Of a DNA stretch of 64,000 bases, positions 23,501 to 35,900 are shown piece by piece. Origin of the DNA: Apricaphanius iberus (taxonomy: Eukaryota; Chordata; Actinopteri; Cyprinodontiformes; Aphaniidae); assembly GCA_028564705.1 (NCBI GenBank), contig JAPXFQ010001140.1, forward strand, positions 372,001 to 436,000. The letters are read 5' to 3'. The position numbers and the translations under genes were made by a program. Numbering within the stretch: position 1 is the first letter of the stretch; every line of letters begins with the position of its first letter. The notes under the pieces were generated by a model, which was given only the letters and a program-made list of their open reading frames with translations, searched no databases and had not been told where the DNA came from.

Positions 23501-25610
23501 GAAACAAATAAATGACAAGAGAACTGCCCTGGCTGCTGAACAATGAGAACCATCTGTTCAAACAATCAGTATCGAAGAATCAATCAGGAACTACAGTGAA
23601 AAACTAAAGCGCACCTTTTAAATACAACTTCTCCTTTCCTTTAATGACAGCAAAATATGTCTGCATGAAATTCCTAAACCTAGACCATGTGCTGGCTAGT
23701 GCTACTGAACACGACCTGGACCTACCATTACGGGTCAGGAGAAACTGTTTGTCCTGCGGCAAATATGGCTTCACCTTTGCTTCTTCTCCAGAGGCCCTAA
23801 AGGGAGACATGCATTCATAGAAAGCAGGATTACATCAGGAAACCATGACAACAACAGTCCATCCAGATGGCCATGTTTCTTTTTAAGAAAGCAACATTAT
23901 AAAACTGGACAAAACTATTTCGTCTGCCAGTGACCTCAGTTTCCATAGCAACTGAGAGAAAAGAATAAAAGGGTTTAAACTTTCAGTTTCACTTCCTGGT
24001 ATTTGCTGCCTCTTTGCAGTCTCCTCTTGGCTTTTTTGTCACTCTTAAATATACCAGATCAGACAAAGATCGGTGAATATTTTAAAAATAATTATTTTCA
24101 AATGACGTGACTGTTCAGGTTTTGTTAGATCTCAGTTCTGGTTCTGATCCAGTCAATCACAATAGTCTGAAGAAATAGAAATAACATGCTGCAGGACTGG
24201 TTTAAATCATATTTATCCAACAAATTCCAGTTGGTTCAAGTGATTGATACATTTTAACACTCCAGGGTTACTTGTGGAGTACCACAGGGTATTGTGCTTG
24301 GACCATTTTTTTTCCTACACATATGCTTCCAACTGGTAAAATCATTAGACAGCATGGGATTCATTTCCACGGTTATGATAATACACAACCATTTTTCTCA
24401 ACAACTCTTGATAAATCCAGTCAGTAGATAGATTACAGACATGTCTTGAAGCAGGGGCAGACTGGGACAATATTTCAGGCCGGGAAATGGATACCATCTA
24501 GGGATGCAACGATACCACTGTTTTCAAACTGATACAATACCGATACTTGGATCTGAGTACTTGCCAATACAGAGTACCAATGCCGATACTTCTACCACAC
24601 AAGAAAATGCAATGAATTGGAAGATAGGTTTTAATTTGTTTTCTGCTTGTTACAACAAACGATGCTGAACTAGACAAAAATGTTTTCTTTTTCTTAAATC
24701 CAGGGAAAAAGAAACATTCTAGTGAAAATTTTGCATAGTTTCCACATTTTAAGTATTGGTTTATTATACTGATACAAGTACATTAGAACAGTATTGGTAT
24801 CGGTGCATCCCAGGACACCACCACCCGATTAACGCAAAACATCAATGATGAGTGACTTGTTGAATTCACACTTGTTTCAGAGAAGATTGTCATTCCTGCA
24901 GTCATGAACGGTGGTGGGAATGTGATGGTCTGGGGCCACTTTGGTGCTTACTTGGAGAGAATACTGAATGCAAAAGGATCTCAAGCAGGCTGTAAAATCT
25001 TATCTGAAATACTTTTTTCATTTAAAGAAAGTTCATTTATGGGGAAAAAGAATTAAATAATTTATGTTCTGTTCCAGATTAACTATCTGAAACTACCTCC
25101 TTTGTTTTTGTCTTGCAAACAGTGTAAATAAAACTTCTGACCCCGACTTTGTCCGCCAGTTTGATAAGAAGATGAGGACACTCACCACTTCCATGTGGGA
25201 CAGTGATGAACCAGGTGATCTCCAGCAGCTACAAACTAAAACACACACATCTGGGTGAGATTCCCCTCTATATGATGCACAGAAAAAAGAAAAAAAAACA
25301 TTTAAAGAATGTTTCACCTCCTCTGGGGTGATGACTCCAGTTTCTTTAAACTTGGATTCCTGTGAGGATCAAACCAAAGCTGTGCGTTAAGGTAGATTCA
25401 AAGGAGAACACAGAAATGAGCCAGAATCCATCTCTAATAATCTAGATTACTGGATCGTTCAGTGTGAAGCAGCGACAGCAGCTCTGTTTACTTCTACAGG
25501 AGCCACTACCTCAGCTAGCCTCTCCCTTGGAAGTTTACCTTCAACACGGGAGTGAGGAACTCGGCCACCCCCAGAGCGGTTCCCTTGACCGTGTTTATGA
25601 CGTTCTGCAT
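20565..25610 (-). CDS. atg3: ATG3, E2-like autophagy conjugating enzyme (terminal exon not found)
   Basis: ATG3 accepts LC3/GABARAP-type ATG8 proteins from ATG7 and transfers them to phosphatidylethanolamine on forming autophagosomes. Coding exons on the minus strand: 25610-25539, 25359-25318, 25235-25186, 23796-23726, 22359-22252, 22026-21974, 21899-21815, 21739-21705, 21625-21479, 21409-21282, 20633-20565. All are bounded by AG/GT with matching phases and give 860 bases. Seen: the amphipathic N-terminus [10 protein letters not shown] (membrane-curvature sensing in the family), [20 protein letters not shown] with the LIR-like WVDT at residues 107-110, an acidic flexible region, and [14 protein letters not shown]. 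The catalytic HPC follows, with Cys at residue 263 (human Cys264). The last exon seen ends inside the Met codon of GVHM at donor AT|GTATCC; the family ends about 26 residues later. Reading through gives stop after Tyr-Pro. Introns carry a hAT element, LINE and Tc1 pieces. Confidence 0.93.
21186..21274. repeat. GGAT-type microsatellite beside the ATG3 exon 10 donor
   Basis: Imperfect GGAT/GGAC units fill this stretch and end fewer than ten bases before the splice donor (21281-21280, minus strand). Confidence 0.8.
22609..23165 (+). mobile_element. hAT-type MITE in ATG3 intron 4, perfect 8-bp duplication
   Basis: It starts CAGGGGTGCCCAAACTTTT and ends GGGCACCCCTG (inverted). Identical GTCTAGAA flanks lie at 22601-22608 and 23166-23173. 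There is no transposase; the length is 557 bp. Confidence 0.88.
23195..23345. repeat. Purine-rich GGAA-type tract
   Basis: Interrupted GGAA/GAAA units on the plus strand within ATG3 intron 4. The ORF on the other strand is a low-complexity artefact. Confidence 0.7.
24140..24480 (+). mobile_element. LINE reverse-transcriptase fragment in ATG3 intron 3
   Basis: The plus strand translates to WFKSYLSN (24197-24225) and, after a stop, [15 protein letters not shown] (24267-24312), the palm-associated GVPQG motif of non-LTR reverse transcriptases. Both ends are lost. Confidence 0.65.
24499..24812 (+). mobile_element. hAT-type MITE in ATG3 intron 3
   Basis: The left end TAGGGATGCAACGATACC and right end GGTATCGGTGCATCCCA form an inverted repeat. 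The interior aligns well with 34068-34310 (CGATACTTGGATCT, ATACTTCTACCACACAA). No clear duplication flanks it. Confidence 0.65.
24835..25020 (+). mobile_element. Tc1-like transposase fragment in ATG3 intron 3
   Basis: 24909-24945 reads [13 protein letters not shown], the Tc1 block before the second catalytic Asp. The rest is unrecognisable. Confidence 0.55.
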
Positions 25611-25880
25611 CTCGGATGAATTCTTCAGCAGCGAAACAAGCCTGTTCGGAACCTCCTCCTCTCAGCTCCACTTTTAATTTCACATAGCTACCCAGGCAGG
25701 CTGCCGGAAAGGAACGGTCACGTGACACAAGCTGACACTTCCGGGTCAATTTATCGCGATAGCCCGCCCGCTCTTCTTCGTTGGCTAACACAAATGCTAC
25801 GCTAAGCCCGCCATATTGGATGTGGCAAAATAACTCAGAAAAGCATCTCGAGAGTTGTTTTCTCAGAATAAGAGACAAGA
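25611..25880 (-). promoter_or_regulatory. ATG3 5' flank
   Basis: A locally GC- and CpG-richer stretch immediately upstream of the ATG3 start, with TCACGTGAC near 25718-25726 (an E-box/CLEAR-like CACGTG core). Promoter function is inferred from position only. Confidence 0.35.
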
Positions 25881-26429
25881 AACTTGCTTTTTGAAAATAT
25901 ATTTCAATTTATAATATTAGATAATTGTATTTCTACTCAAAATTAACAACATATGCAAGTAAAAAAGGACAGAGCAAACATGAGAAACACAATGCACTCA
26001 AAGGCTCCACATCTGTTCTAATTAAATTAATTTCCTATAATTATACTGTATTTACCTTTTGTGTTTAAAATGATAATAATTCAGGTGATATGAAACCCTA
26101 TTAGATTCTTTTTTACATATTGTACTGCTACTACTGCTACTATCACTACTACTACCACTAATAATTATGCTTTCTAAAATAGATCATTTATATTATTATA
26201 ATTTATAATATTTATACTATTCAAAAACTGTACCTGTTTGTTAGGAATTAAGACCGCCTAAATAAAACAGAGCAGGGGCTAACATATAATAACTGGATTC
26301 ATGGTTCATTTTTACAATTATCAAGTCAAACTCTGATATAGACAACCTATATTTAATTATATATAACCTTTGTTTTCTCCATGTCTGATTTTGAATTAGA
26401 AATTAGACATTAAATTAGTTTTTATGCTT
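25881..26429. other. AT-rich spacer
   Basis: No gene seen. Contains a short imperfect TAC trinucleotide tract at about 26122-26160. Confidence 0.4.
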
Positions 26430-27128
26430 TAGGTTCAATTTCAATTCAATTCCGTTTATTTATATAGCGCCTTTTCACAAAAGGTGTAATCTCAAGGCAC
26501 TTTACAAGAAGAGTTATTACAATACAATGTTTAATTTAGGAATTAGAGAACCACAGAAGATTGCGTCATGACTTCTCAGCAATCCCTCACACTGAGCTAG
26601 CATGAAGCGACAGTGGAGAGGAAAATCTCCCTTTTAACAGGAAGAAACCTCCAGCAGAACCAGGCTCAGCATAAGCGGTCATCTGCCGAGACTTTCTGGG
26701 GTTTGGAGAAGGCAGCAGAGACACAGCAAGAGCAACAGAACTGAAGCAGAAGCAGAAGCTGGTAGCAGGACGTGGAGAACGTTCCTCCACTGGAATGCCA
26801 TCTTAGTCAGAGTCGTCAAGCAGGGCGGGTCAGGAGCACCTACTGTATGAAGAAAAAACTGATTAGCGTTTGAATTGACAACACATCATGCAGTTGGTGA
26901 GAAGTAGGAGAGAAAGTAGGAACTGACTCTAATAATGCCCTCCAACAGTCTAGCCTAAAGCAGCATAGCTACTAACATTAACCTGTCTCCTAGCTACTAG
27001 GAGACCTAGCTACTAACACTCTATACCTGGCTTACAATAATCTATCTCTACCTAGCTACTGTACCTGACCACTAACATTAACCTATCTCTTCCTAGCTTT
27101 TGACACTCTACCTGACTGCTAACATAAT
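26430..27128 (-). mobile_element. L2/CR1-like LINE, 3' UTR only (copy B)
   Basis: Reverse complement of the 3' UTR of copy A, starting at the AATTGAATT-type tail and running through the GAAACCTCCAGCAGAACC block to the degenerate tandem repeat at 26950-27125. Nearly all of the coding part is absent, a typical 5' truncation. Confidence 0.8.
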
Positions 27129-27129
27129 T

Positions 27130-30100
27130 TTTTTCAATTCAATTTAATTCACTTTTATTTATATAGCGGCATTTCACAAAAATGTCATCTCAAGGCACTT
27201 TACAACAAAAGTCATCTCAATACAATTATACAAACATTCCAATCAGTTAAGTTTTCTATGTAAGGAATCCCAGCAGATTGCGTTGAGTCATCGGCGTGAG
27301 GTTGTGCCCGGATCATGCAGACTCCAACCACAGCAATTCCTCAGCAAACCCTCATACTGAGCAAGCATGTAGCGACAGTGATAGAAGAAAAACTGCCCTT
27401 TAACGGGAAGAAACCTCTGGCAGAACCCTGGCTTAGTACAAGAGGTCATCTGCCACGACCGTCTGGGGGTCTGAGAAGACAGGAAAGAGACAGCATGGAG
27501 CATGCTCGGTGACTTTGAGCATCATCTGGACCAACCCTTCCCATCCAGCATGGGGCATTATAGCTGAGCAGGGTACCAGACCGGGTAGAGCTTCTATGGG
27601 GAGAAAAACACTGAGAGAAAACTGGGTTAACAATTGCATTAACATTAGGAAAAATATATCTGGAGAGTAGTAGAAAAGAAAAGTGGAAGGTGTGTTAGGG
27701 TCAGTTGAGTCTGAAAAAGGATTTTTTTTTTTCCTAATTCTTAAGTCTATTAGCAATGTACGGTGTGAGGGAGATGGAGCTCCCGGACCGGGCTGCCTCC
27801 TCCCCTCTCCGGATCGGGCTGAACACTCCATCTCCCTCTACTCCCTGCCTGGAAATCCATGAGGAAAGAAGGAGGTAAATGGGTAAGTATTGTAGTGCTT
27901 ATGCATCTCTCTTTGCTCATAGGACTGCGCTCCTCTCCAGAATCTATGTATTAGAGAGATAATATTATTGGTAAGTGATATAACTGGAGTAGATAAAGGC
28001 CCGCTCTTCCGAAGACTCTGGCATTATCTTTGTCCATCACTTTCTAGACTTAAAACCTGGTGTAAATCTTTTTCTGTCCTCATTCAAGATTCAACCTTTG
28101 TTCAATTCTCTAATCATTTTATTCTGGTAAATTAATACATTACTGTTAGAAATCGGAGAGGGATTATAAGGTCTAGTGTCCATCCATCCATCCATCATCT
28201 TCCGCTTATCCGGGGTCGGGTCGCGGGGGCAGTAACCTAAGCAAAGAGGCCCAGACTTCCCTCTCCCCGGCTACTTGGGCCAGCTCCTCGGGAGGAATCC
28301 CGAGGCGTTCCCAGGCCTGCTGGTAGACATAATCCCTCCAGCGGGTCCTGGGTCTTCCCCTGGGTTTCTTCCCGGTGGGATGTGCCCAGAACACCTCACC
28401 AGGGAGGCGTCCAGGAGGCATCCTGACCAGATGCCCTAGCCACCTCAACTGGCTCCTCTCGATGTGGAGGAGCAGCGACTCTACTCTGAGCCCCCTCAGG
28501 ATGACCGAGCTTCGCACCCTATCTCTAAGGGAGAGCCCAGCCACCCTACGGAGGAAACTCATTTCAGCCGCCTGTATCCGCGATCTCGTTCTTTCGGTCA
28601 GCACCCAGCGTTCGTGACCATAGATGAGGGTAGGAACGTAGATCGACCGGTAAATTGAGAGCTTTGCCTTTCGGCTCAGCTCTCTCTTCACCACGACAGA
28701 CCGGTACAGCGCCCGCATAACTGCAGACCCCTTACCAATCCGTCCATCGATCTCCCGCTCCATTTTTCCCTCATTCGTGAACAAGACCCCCAGATACCTA
28801 AACTCCCCCACTTGAGGAAGGACCTCATCCCCGACCCGGAGAAGGCACTCTAACCTTTTCCGGCTCAAGACCATGGTCTCGGATTTGGAGGTGCTGATCC
28901 TCATCCCAGCCGCTTCACACTCGGCTGCGAACCGCTCCAACGAGAGCTGTAGATGACGCTCAGATGAAGCCAACAAGACCACATCATCTGCGAAAAGCAG
29001 AGACCCGATCCTGAGGTCACCAAAACGGATCGCCTCAACACCTTGGCTGCGCCTAGAAATCCTGTCCATAAACATTATGAACAGGACCGGTGACAAAGGG
29101 CAACCTTGGCGGAGTCCAGCTCTCACCGGAAATGAGTCCGACTTACTGCCGGCAATGCGAAGCAGACTCTGACACCGTTCATATAGGGACCTAACAGCCC
29201 GTATCAAACGGCCTGGTACCCCATACTCCCGGAGTACCCCCCACAGGACACCCCGAGGGGCACGGTCGAACGCCTTCTCCAAGTCCACAAAGCACATGTA
29301 GACCGGTTGGGCGAACTCCCACGCACCCTCCAGGACCTTGCCGAGGGTGTAGAGCTGGTCCAGTGTTCCACGGCCCGGACGAAAACCGCATTGTTCCTCC
29401 TGAATCCGAGGTTCGACTATCCGTCAGACCCTCCTCTCCAGAACCCCCGAATAGACCTTACCAGGGAGGCTGGTAACACACTCTGTGGTCCCCCTTTTTA
29501 AAGTCTGCCAATCCAAGGGAACTGCCCCCGAAGTCCACGCAATATTGTCAACCAACATAGCCCTACAACATCCAGAGCCTTGAGGAGCTCCGGCCGAATC
29601 TCATCCACCCCCGGTGCCTTGCCACCAAGGAGCTTATTAACAACCTCAGTGACTTCAGCACCAGAGATTGGAGAGACACGGAACATGGCCCATTCAGACT
29701 CAATGTCCGCCGCCTCCCCCGGGACCTGTTTGAAGTTCTGCCGGAGGTGAGAGTTGAAACCCCTCCTGACAGGAGACTCCGCCAGACGTTCCCAGCAGAC
29801 CCTCACAACACGTTTGGGCCTGCCAGGTCTGTCCGGCGTCCTCCCCCACCACCGGAGCCGACTCACCACCAGGTAGTGGTCGGTGGATAGCTCCGCCCCT
29901 CTCTTCACCCGAGTGTCCAAAACATGCGGCCGCAGGTCTGATGAAACGACAACCAGGTCGATCATCGAGCTGCGGCCTAGGGTGTCCTGGTGCCAAGTGC
30001 ACACATGAACACCCTTATGCTTGAACATGGTGTTTGTTATGGACAATCCATGACGAGCACAGAAGTCCAACAACGAAACACCGCTCGGGTTCAAATCGGG

Positions 30101-30690
30101 GGGGCCATACCGCCCAACCACCACCGGTGACCCGCGTCCGGGCGAGGGAACACTTGGTCCAACGCTGTCATTCATCATAGGGGTCTAGTGTAACTATAAG
30201 CTTTATCAAAAAGGAAGGTTTTAAGCCTAGTCTTAAAAAAAGACAGAGTATCTGCCTCACGAACTAAAACTGGGAGCTGGTTGCACAGGAGAGGAGCCGA
30301 TCTGCCTCCTATTCTACTTTTTGAAATCCTAGGAACTACCAGTAGACCTGCATTCTGAGACCGAAGTGCTCTGTTAGGAAAATATGGAACAATCAGATTT
30401 CTGATGTACGATGGAGCTTGATTATTAAGGGCTTTATACGTAAGGAAGAGGATCTTAAACTCTATTCTGGATTTAACAGGGAGCCAATGGAGAGAAGCCA
30501 AAACAGGAGATGGATGTTTCTAATTTTAGCAATATTCCGGAGGTGAAAGAAAGAAATCCTACAAACCTGTTTGATATGAGATTTAGATGTCATGTCTTGG
30601 TCAAAAATTACACCAAGGTTCTTTACATTATTTTCCAGAGGCCAAATTAATGCCATCCAGATTAAGTGATTAAGTTAATTAACCTGTCTC
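27130..30690 (-). mobile_element. L2/CR1-like LINE copy C, interrupted by a Rex3-type LINE
   Basis: Tail at 27132-27210, 3' UTR to 28169, then the host sequence resumes at 30192. The coding remnant there (30656-30175) reads KNLGVIFDQDMTSKSHIKQ, LASLHWLPVKSRIEF, RNLIVPYFPNRALRSQNA and FLFDKAYS, with an internal deletion around 30500. The Rex3-type insert occupies 28180-30181. Confidence 0.75.
28180..30181 (-). mobile_element. Rex3-like RTE-clade LINE, 5' truncated
   Basis: A non-LTR element encoding an apurinic-type endonuclease and reverse transcriptase. On the minus strand 30178-29498 covers the endonuclease C-part (DLVVVSSDLRPH, STDHYLVVSRLRWW) and linker (LLGGKAPGVDEIRPELLKAL). 29297-28206 is a long intact stretch of reverse transcriptase: CFVDLEKAFDRAPRGVLW (palm Asp), RAGLRQGCPLSPVLF and LLFADDVVLLA (the catalytic FADD). 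It ends with WLGHLVRMP and GRPRTRWRDYV. A disruption near 29300-29500 separates the two parts. The very short 3' end is (GATG)n on its strand, as known for Rex3. The 10-bp flanks GGTCTAGTGT (28170-28179, 30182-30191) are identical. Confidence 0.85.
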
Positions 30691-31475
30691 TTCCTAACAA
30701 CCTGTCTAACCTGTCTCTAACTACCTGTTAACCTGTCTCTAACTGTAAGATTTGTCAAAGAGTAAGGTTTTAAGCCTAGTTTCTAAAGACAGACAAGTTG
30801 TCTGCTTTACGAACCAACTCTGGGAGCTGGTTCCATAGGAGGGGAGCCTGGTAGCTGAAAGATCTGCCACCCATTCTACTTTTAGAAATCCTAGGAACTA
30901 CCAGTAAACCTGCAGTCTGAGAGCAAAGTGCTCTGTTAGGGACATATGGAACAATCAGGTTTCTTATGTATGATGGAGCTAGATTATTAAGAGCTTTATA
31001 TGTCAGAAGGACGATCTTGAATTCTACTCTAGAATTTACTGGGAGCCAGTGAAAAGAAGACAAAAACAGGGGAAATGTGATCTCTTCTTCTTTAATTCAT
31101 TAGAACCCTTGCTGCAGCATTTTGGACTAACTGAAAACTTTTAACTGTATTCTGTGGACTACCCAATAAAGAGTTACAGCAATCCAGCCATGAAGTGACA
31201 AAGGCATGGACTAATTTTTCAGCATCACTCCTGGACAGGATGGTTCTAATATTTGCAATATTCCTATGGTGAAAAAAGTAAATCCTAGAGACTTCTTTAA
31301 TGTGAGAGCTAAATGACAAATCTTGGTCAAAAATAACACCAAGGTTTTTTGCTTTATTACTAGAGGCTAATTTAATGCCGTCCAGGTGAAAGGGTTAACT
31401 AAGCAGTTTCTTTTTCAGAGCTTCTGGTCCAAAGACGACAACTTCTGTTTTATCAGAATTCAGAAGCAAGAAGGT
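30690..31475 (-). mobile_element. L2/CR1-like LINE copy D
   Basis: The minus strand encodes [33 protein letters not shown] (to 31092), then SSFHWLPVNSRVEFKIVLL, RNLIVPYVPNRAL and FSYQAPLLWNQLPELV (31063-30776). Frameshifts lie between. The 5' truncation point (31475) falls near the N-terminal end of the fragment preserved in copy A. Confidence 0.75.
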
Positions 31476-31923
31476 CTGTTAGACTCAGCAGAATTACCTC
31501 TATTTGGAAACTACAATAGCAAAGAGGCCTTTGAACCTAGACTTGAGCTCATTAACAAAGTTAAATAGTTAAAATAACAGTAGAAATATGACAAAATCTG
31601 CTCAGCTGATGAATATTATTGTTCTAGAGCCTATAAAGTTTTTTATAATGTTGTGTTAATATCTTCATTAGAGATAGATGTCATGGAAAAAACTTGGCTG
31701 AATGAAATCTAACAGGGTATGAATTGTTCTGGGCTTATCTGTGTATAAGATGCTATGCATATCTAGATTTCTTTTACTATTTACCATTATTTTATTCCAT
31801 TAATTTACCCAATGTAAACAAAGAGAACCACACACTCTAACTCAGCCTTCTCTTCAACCAAACGCCACTCACAAAATGGCGGTTATACTGAGCTGCGATG
31901 CTTTCAGTATATATCTCGTATGT

Positions 31924-32540
31924 AGATCAACTTTTTTAACGCAGAAGGTCATTTACTTACTTATGGTGAATTTTTGAAACAATACAATATTCCAGTGACA
32001 CCAGGTGAATATGCTAAAGTTTTTGGAGCCATTACCCCAGGAGTGTGAATGTTATTCAAGCAGAGACCCCGACTAGATTGCAATAGTTTTCCTGTTTTTT
32101 CAACAGCTCTGACTCCCGTCGGGAAATGTTGTTTGAATGTTTGTCCCAATCAAAATAAAGCAATTAGAAATCTCTTTCTAAAAGACATTACAATTCTTCC
32201 ATGTGCTGTGTCGTACTGGAATAGAGTTGTAGGCAATGTGTCATGGAGGAAGGTTTGGCTCCTACCAAATCAATATCTTATCTTTAACAAGGTAAAAGAA
32301 ATATCCTTTAAACTCCTACATAGGGTCTACCCCTCTAAATGTTACTTATTTTTTTTTAAATCGGACATAGATATATCCTGCACATTTTGTGAACATTCTC
32401 GTTTATCGTCTCTCTAACCCTGTCTGCATTAACTTGAATTTTGAAATTTGAAAAATTGTAACATCCTGTTAAGATGCGACTTGGATGCTGTATTTTGCAT
32501 TTGTAAATAAAACAAATAAATAAAAATAATTTAAAAAGTA
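31924..32540 (+). mobile_element. L1/Tx1-clade LINE 3' fragment
   Basis: Plus-strand text equals the reverse of 1530-2520: YWNRVVGNVSWRKVWLLPN, KVKEISFKLLHRVYPSKCY and CTFCEHS. A 3' UTR follows and ends in AATAAAACAAATAAATAAAA. An internal deletion after CEHS joins directly to the 3' UTR. Confidence 0.75.
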
Positions 32541-32699
32541 TATATCTCGTATGTTAATATTAATTTCTCGCATAATTACAGTACATTCGATGAACATAAT
32601 ATTATAAACATTATGAACAACTTTAAGTAAGGAAGTACATTACGAAAAAAGTGTAAATGATAAAGAAAGGAAATGACGCTGCGCTGAACGCATTACGTC

Positions 32700-32929
32700 T
32701 CAAATATGCTAATTAGCGCCTCACGTCACTGAGCTTGAGGTTGAAGTTATATCCCAGGATGTTTTTATTTCAATTCATTATTTAATAGTTATTACAGTGA
32801 TAGCAGTCAGAGAAATGGGGTGTAGTACATCCTGTTGGCTACAGTAAGGAAACTGAAGCTGCTGCTCCTGAAGCTAACTAATGCTAACAGCGGCTGCTCA
32901 GAGGGCGCTCTGACTGAAGGAGCTGAACC
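32700..32929 (+). promoter_or_regulatory. CARS2 5' flank
   Basis: Short unique-looking sequence between the L1 fragment and the start codon. No TATA box at a convincing distance. The role is inferred from position. Confidence 0.3.
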
Positions 32930-35900
32930 ATGATCCGGAGTGGAAAGCTGCTCTTCGGGCTCCTCAGCTCCAGCTGCTGTGTTCCTGTCAGACGCACTGT
33001 ATCGGGGAAGGCTTGGATCACTCCCAGAGGCTTTGACACGGGAATAAAAGCTTTCAACAGCCTGACCAAACAGAAGGAAGCTCTGATCCTGGCTAGAGAA
33101 GGAACAGCCACCTGGTAAGGAAACACACATGACTCTAACCTCCGACTTTAGCTGCTTTAAAGACCTACAAAGCATGTTTTCTATATCTCAGGTACAGCTG
33201 TGGACCTACAGTGTATGACCACGCTCACCTGGGCCATGCATGGTAAATATTAACACTGAAATATTCCAGTTTTAGAATGAACCTGATCAAACCTCTACTT
33301 CCCTCATAGCTCTTATGTCAGGTTTGACATCCTGCAGAGGATCCTGACCAGGTTGTTTGGCATCAGCGTCATCCACGCCATGGTCATCACCGACATCGAC
33401 GACAAAATTATCAGAAAGAGTTGGGAGGTATGGATAATAACAACCTGTCCAGCATATGAAATCCTCAGGGCGTTTGTTTCAGATTTGTCTTCTCATGTCT
33501 GACAGGAAAACGTGTCTCCAGCTGTCATCGCCAGAATGCATGAGGAGGAATTCAAAAGGGACATGCTTTCTTTAAAGGTAAACCAAAAACTGGGATGTCA
33601 CAGTCAGCCATGCATCAGGTGGAGTGTTTACCTCTTATTGTCTTCAAGGTGCTCCCTCCTGCTGTGTATCTAAGAGTCACAGAGAATGTGCATCATATTG
33701 TTGCATTTATTGAAGGGATAATCAGAAATGGACATGCATACGCCACAAAGGAAGGTGAACGTGAATGTTTCATACTTTTCAGAATGAATGCATTATTTTG
33801 CAGCATTAGTGTTATTTATTCTGTTCGTTTTTGTTGCAGGGGATGTATACTTTGATGTGCAGTCCGTCGGTGACCGCTATGGGAAGTTCCTTGGAGCTGT
33901 GAGCTCTCATGGAGAACCTGGTGGGTGTTACAGTCCGTGGTGCTGAGAAGGCATTTCATAAGAGGAATCTGTTTTTGCCAAAATTTTTGTGCTGTATGTT
34001 AGAGCTAAATTCTAAATGTCTCCTCTAAACGACTAAACAGATACGGGATCCATCTTGCAGAATTCGCTAGGGATGCACCAATACCACTTTTTCTCAAACC
34101 GATACCGATACTTGGATCTCAGTATTTGCCAATACCGAGTACCAATGCAGATACTTCTACCACACAAAAAACTGCAATTCTTCTCTGCTTCTTACAACAA
34201 ATGATGGTGAATTAGATTGAAAAATACAGTATTAATAAAAATTACCACAAAACAAAAAAAATCAAGTGAAAAATACAGATTTTCTTTGAAATTATTATAG
34301 TTTCCATATTTTAGGGTTGTGAATTTGCAAGGATCTGGCGATATGATATGATATGCATCATGATACAAAAGGGGACGATGCGATATATTGCAGTATATCA
34401 CAATATTATGAGTAAGACTATGTATTGTGATTTTTAAAATTGAATTCAATTGTAGAAAAATCTGTCACAGCATTCTAAACACTCCAACCTGTTTCATCCA
34501 TTAATAATGGTTCAAATCAAATTATTAAAACATAAAAATCGATACTTTCCTTTTGAATATCGATACGGTATCATGAGCACATCATGATGGTCATGAAACA
34601 CCAGCATTCTTAAGTAAGAGGCGTTTTCAGATTTTTTGTAAGACTGACTGCTACAGGAGATCATTCCTGCTCACAGCATCACCATCCACAATGTCTCTTT
34701 GAAGATACTTGAATGATGTGAGTTATGATTAGGGTTTCAAGAAAATATCGATACGCCAATATATCGATACTGTATCGATTTTCAGAAACAAAGTGTTTTC
34801 AGGAATTTGAATGGAACCTTTAGTGATGACAGTAATTTTTGTGGTAAAATAAAAAATGTAACTGGTAGCCGGTGTCTGTCTTCACTTTCTTCGTTTTAGT
34901 GGATGAACTAGATTTAGTAATAAAACAGGATGTTTTAAGTATGAAATAGGTTGGAGTTTTTGGAATGCTGTGACATTTGTTCTACAGTTAAATCAGTTTT
35001 AAAAACCACAATATATAATGTATAGTAAGGGTGTAACGATTCTCCAAATCTTCGATTGGATTTTCGATTTTAGGGTCACGATTCAATTCTCAAATTTTTT
35101 TTCTTTTACAGTACAGAGCCATTTGTCATTTTTAGAGTAGTCAACGATAATTGGTTTTACTCATTAAATTTTGTATTGTAAATCTTATTTTAAAAGACAA
35201 AAGTGATGTAGTTTTTATTATTCTTGTGTAATGTATCACATAAAGGATTAATGGTCAAATTGAAATCATTTATTTAAAATAAAAGTGTAACATTGTTTAA
35301 ATAACAGATATAATTCGTAACAGAACAGAAATCTAGTGACTCTTTATAGTTACTGCAGAATGACTGACACAATGCTCCAGATAGCTCATAGGACCGTGCA
35401 AAATGCAGCTAACAGCGGTCTTCTTGTCTTCTTGTTACTATATATAATATATAATAATATTATATTCTAGCCGTGGTCAAGCTGTAGCTTAGCTACTAGC
35501 TACTTGCTAGCATCTGCTAATGTGCTCTGGAGATGTGATACAGGCAGTTAAAATGTTACCAGGTGTTGTTTTGAGTTGTATGCGAACTGGTGAGAGTTAC
35601 TTCTTAGGTAAAATGCAATGTGTGGTTCTTTGTGTTTAGACGGTTGTCTGCTAATTGTTGCCATGGAGTCCAACAGTGGGACGAGTGGAAACATGGCAGG
35701 AGGTGAATGCGATCCTCTTTTGGATTTCGATGTGCAAGGTTATAACGTAATGATTGATTTCGATACAAAATCGAGATTGTGACACCCCTCATATATAGAG
35801 ACTTCCACATGGTTTTCAATATATCGCAATATATCATATTGTCAGCGTTGTATCCTGATATCTTATCGCCAGATTCTTGCCAATACATATCCCTATTTAA

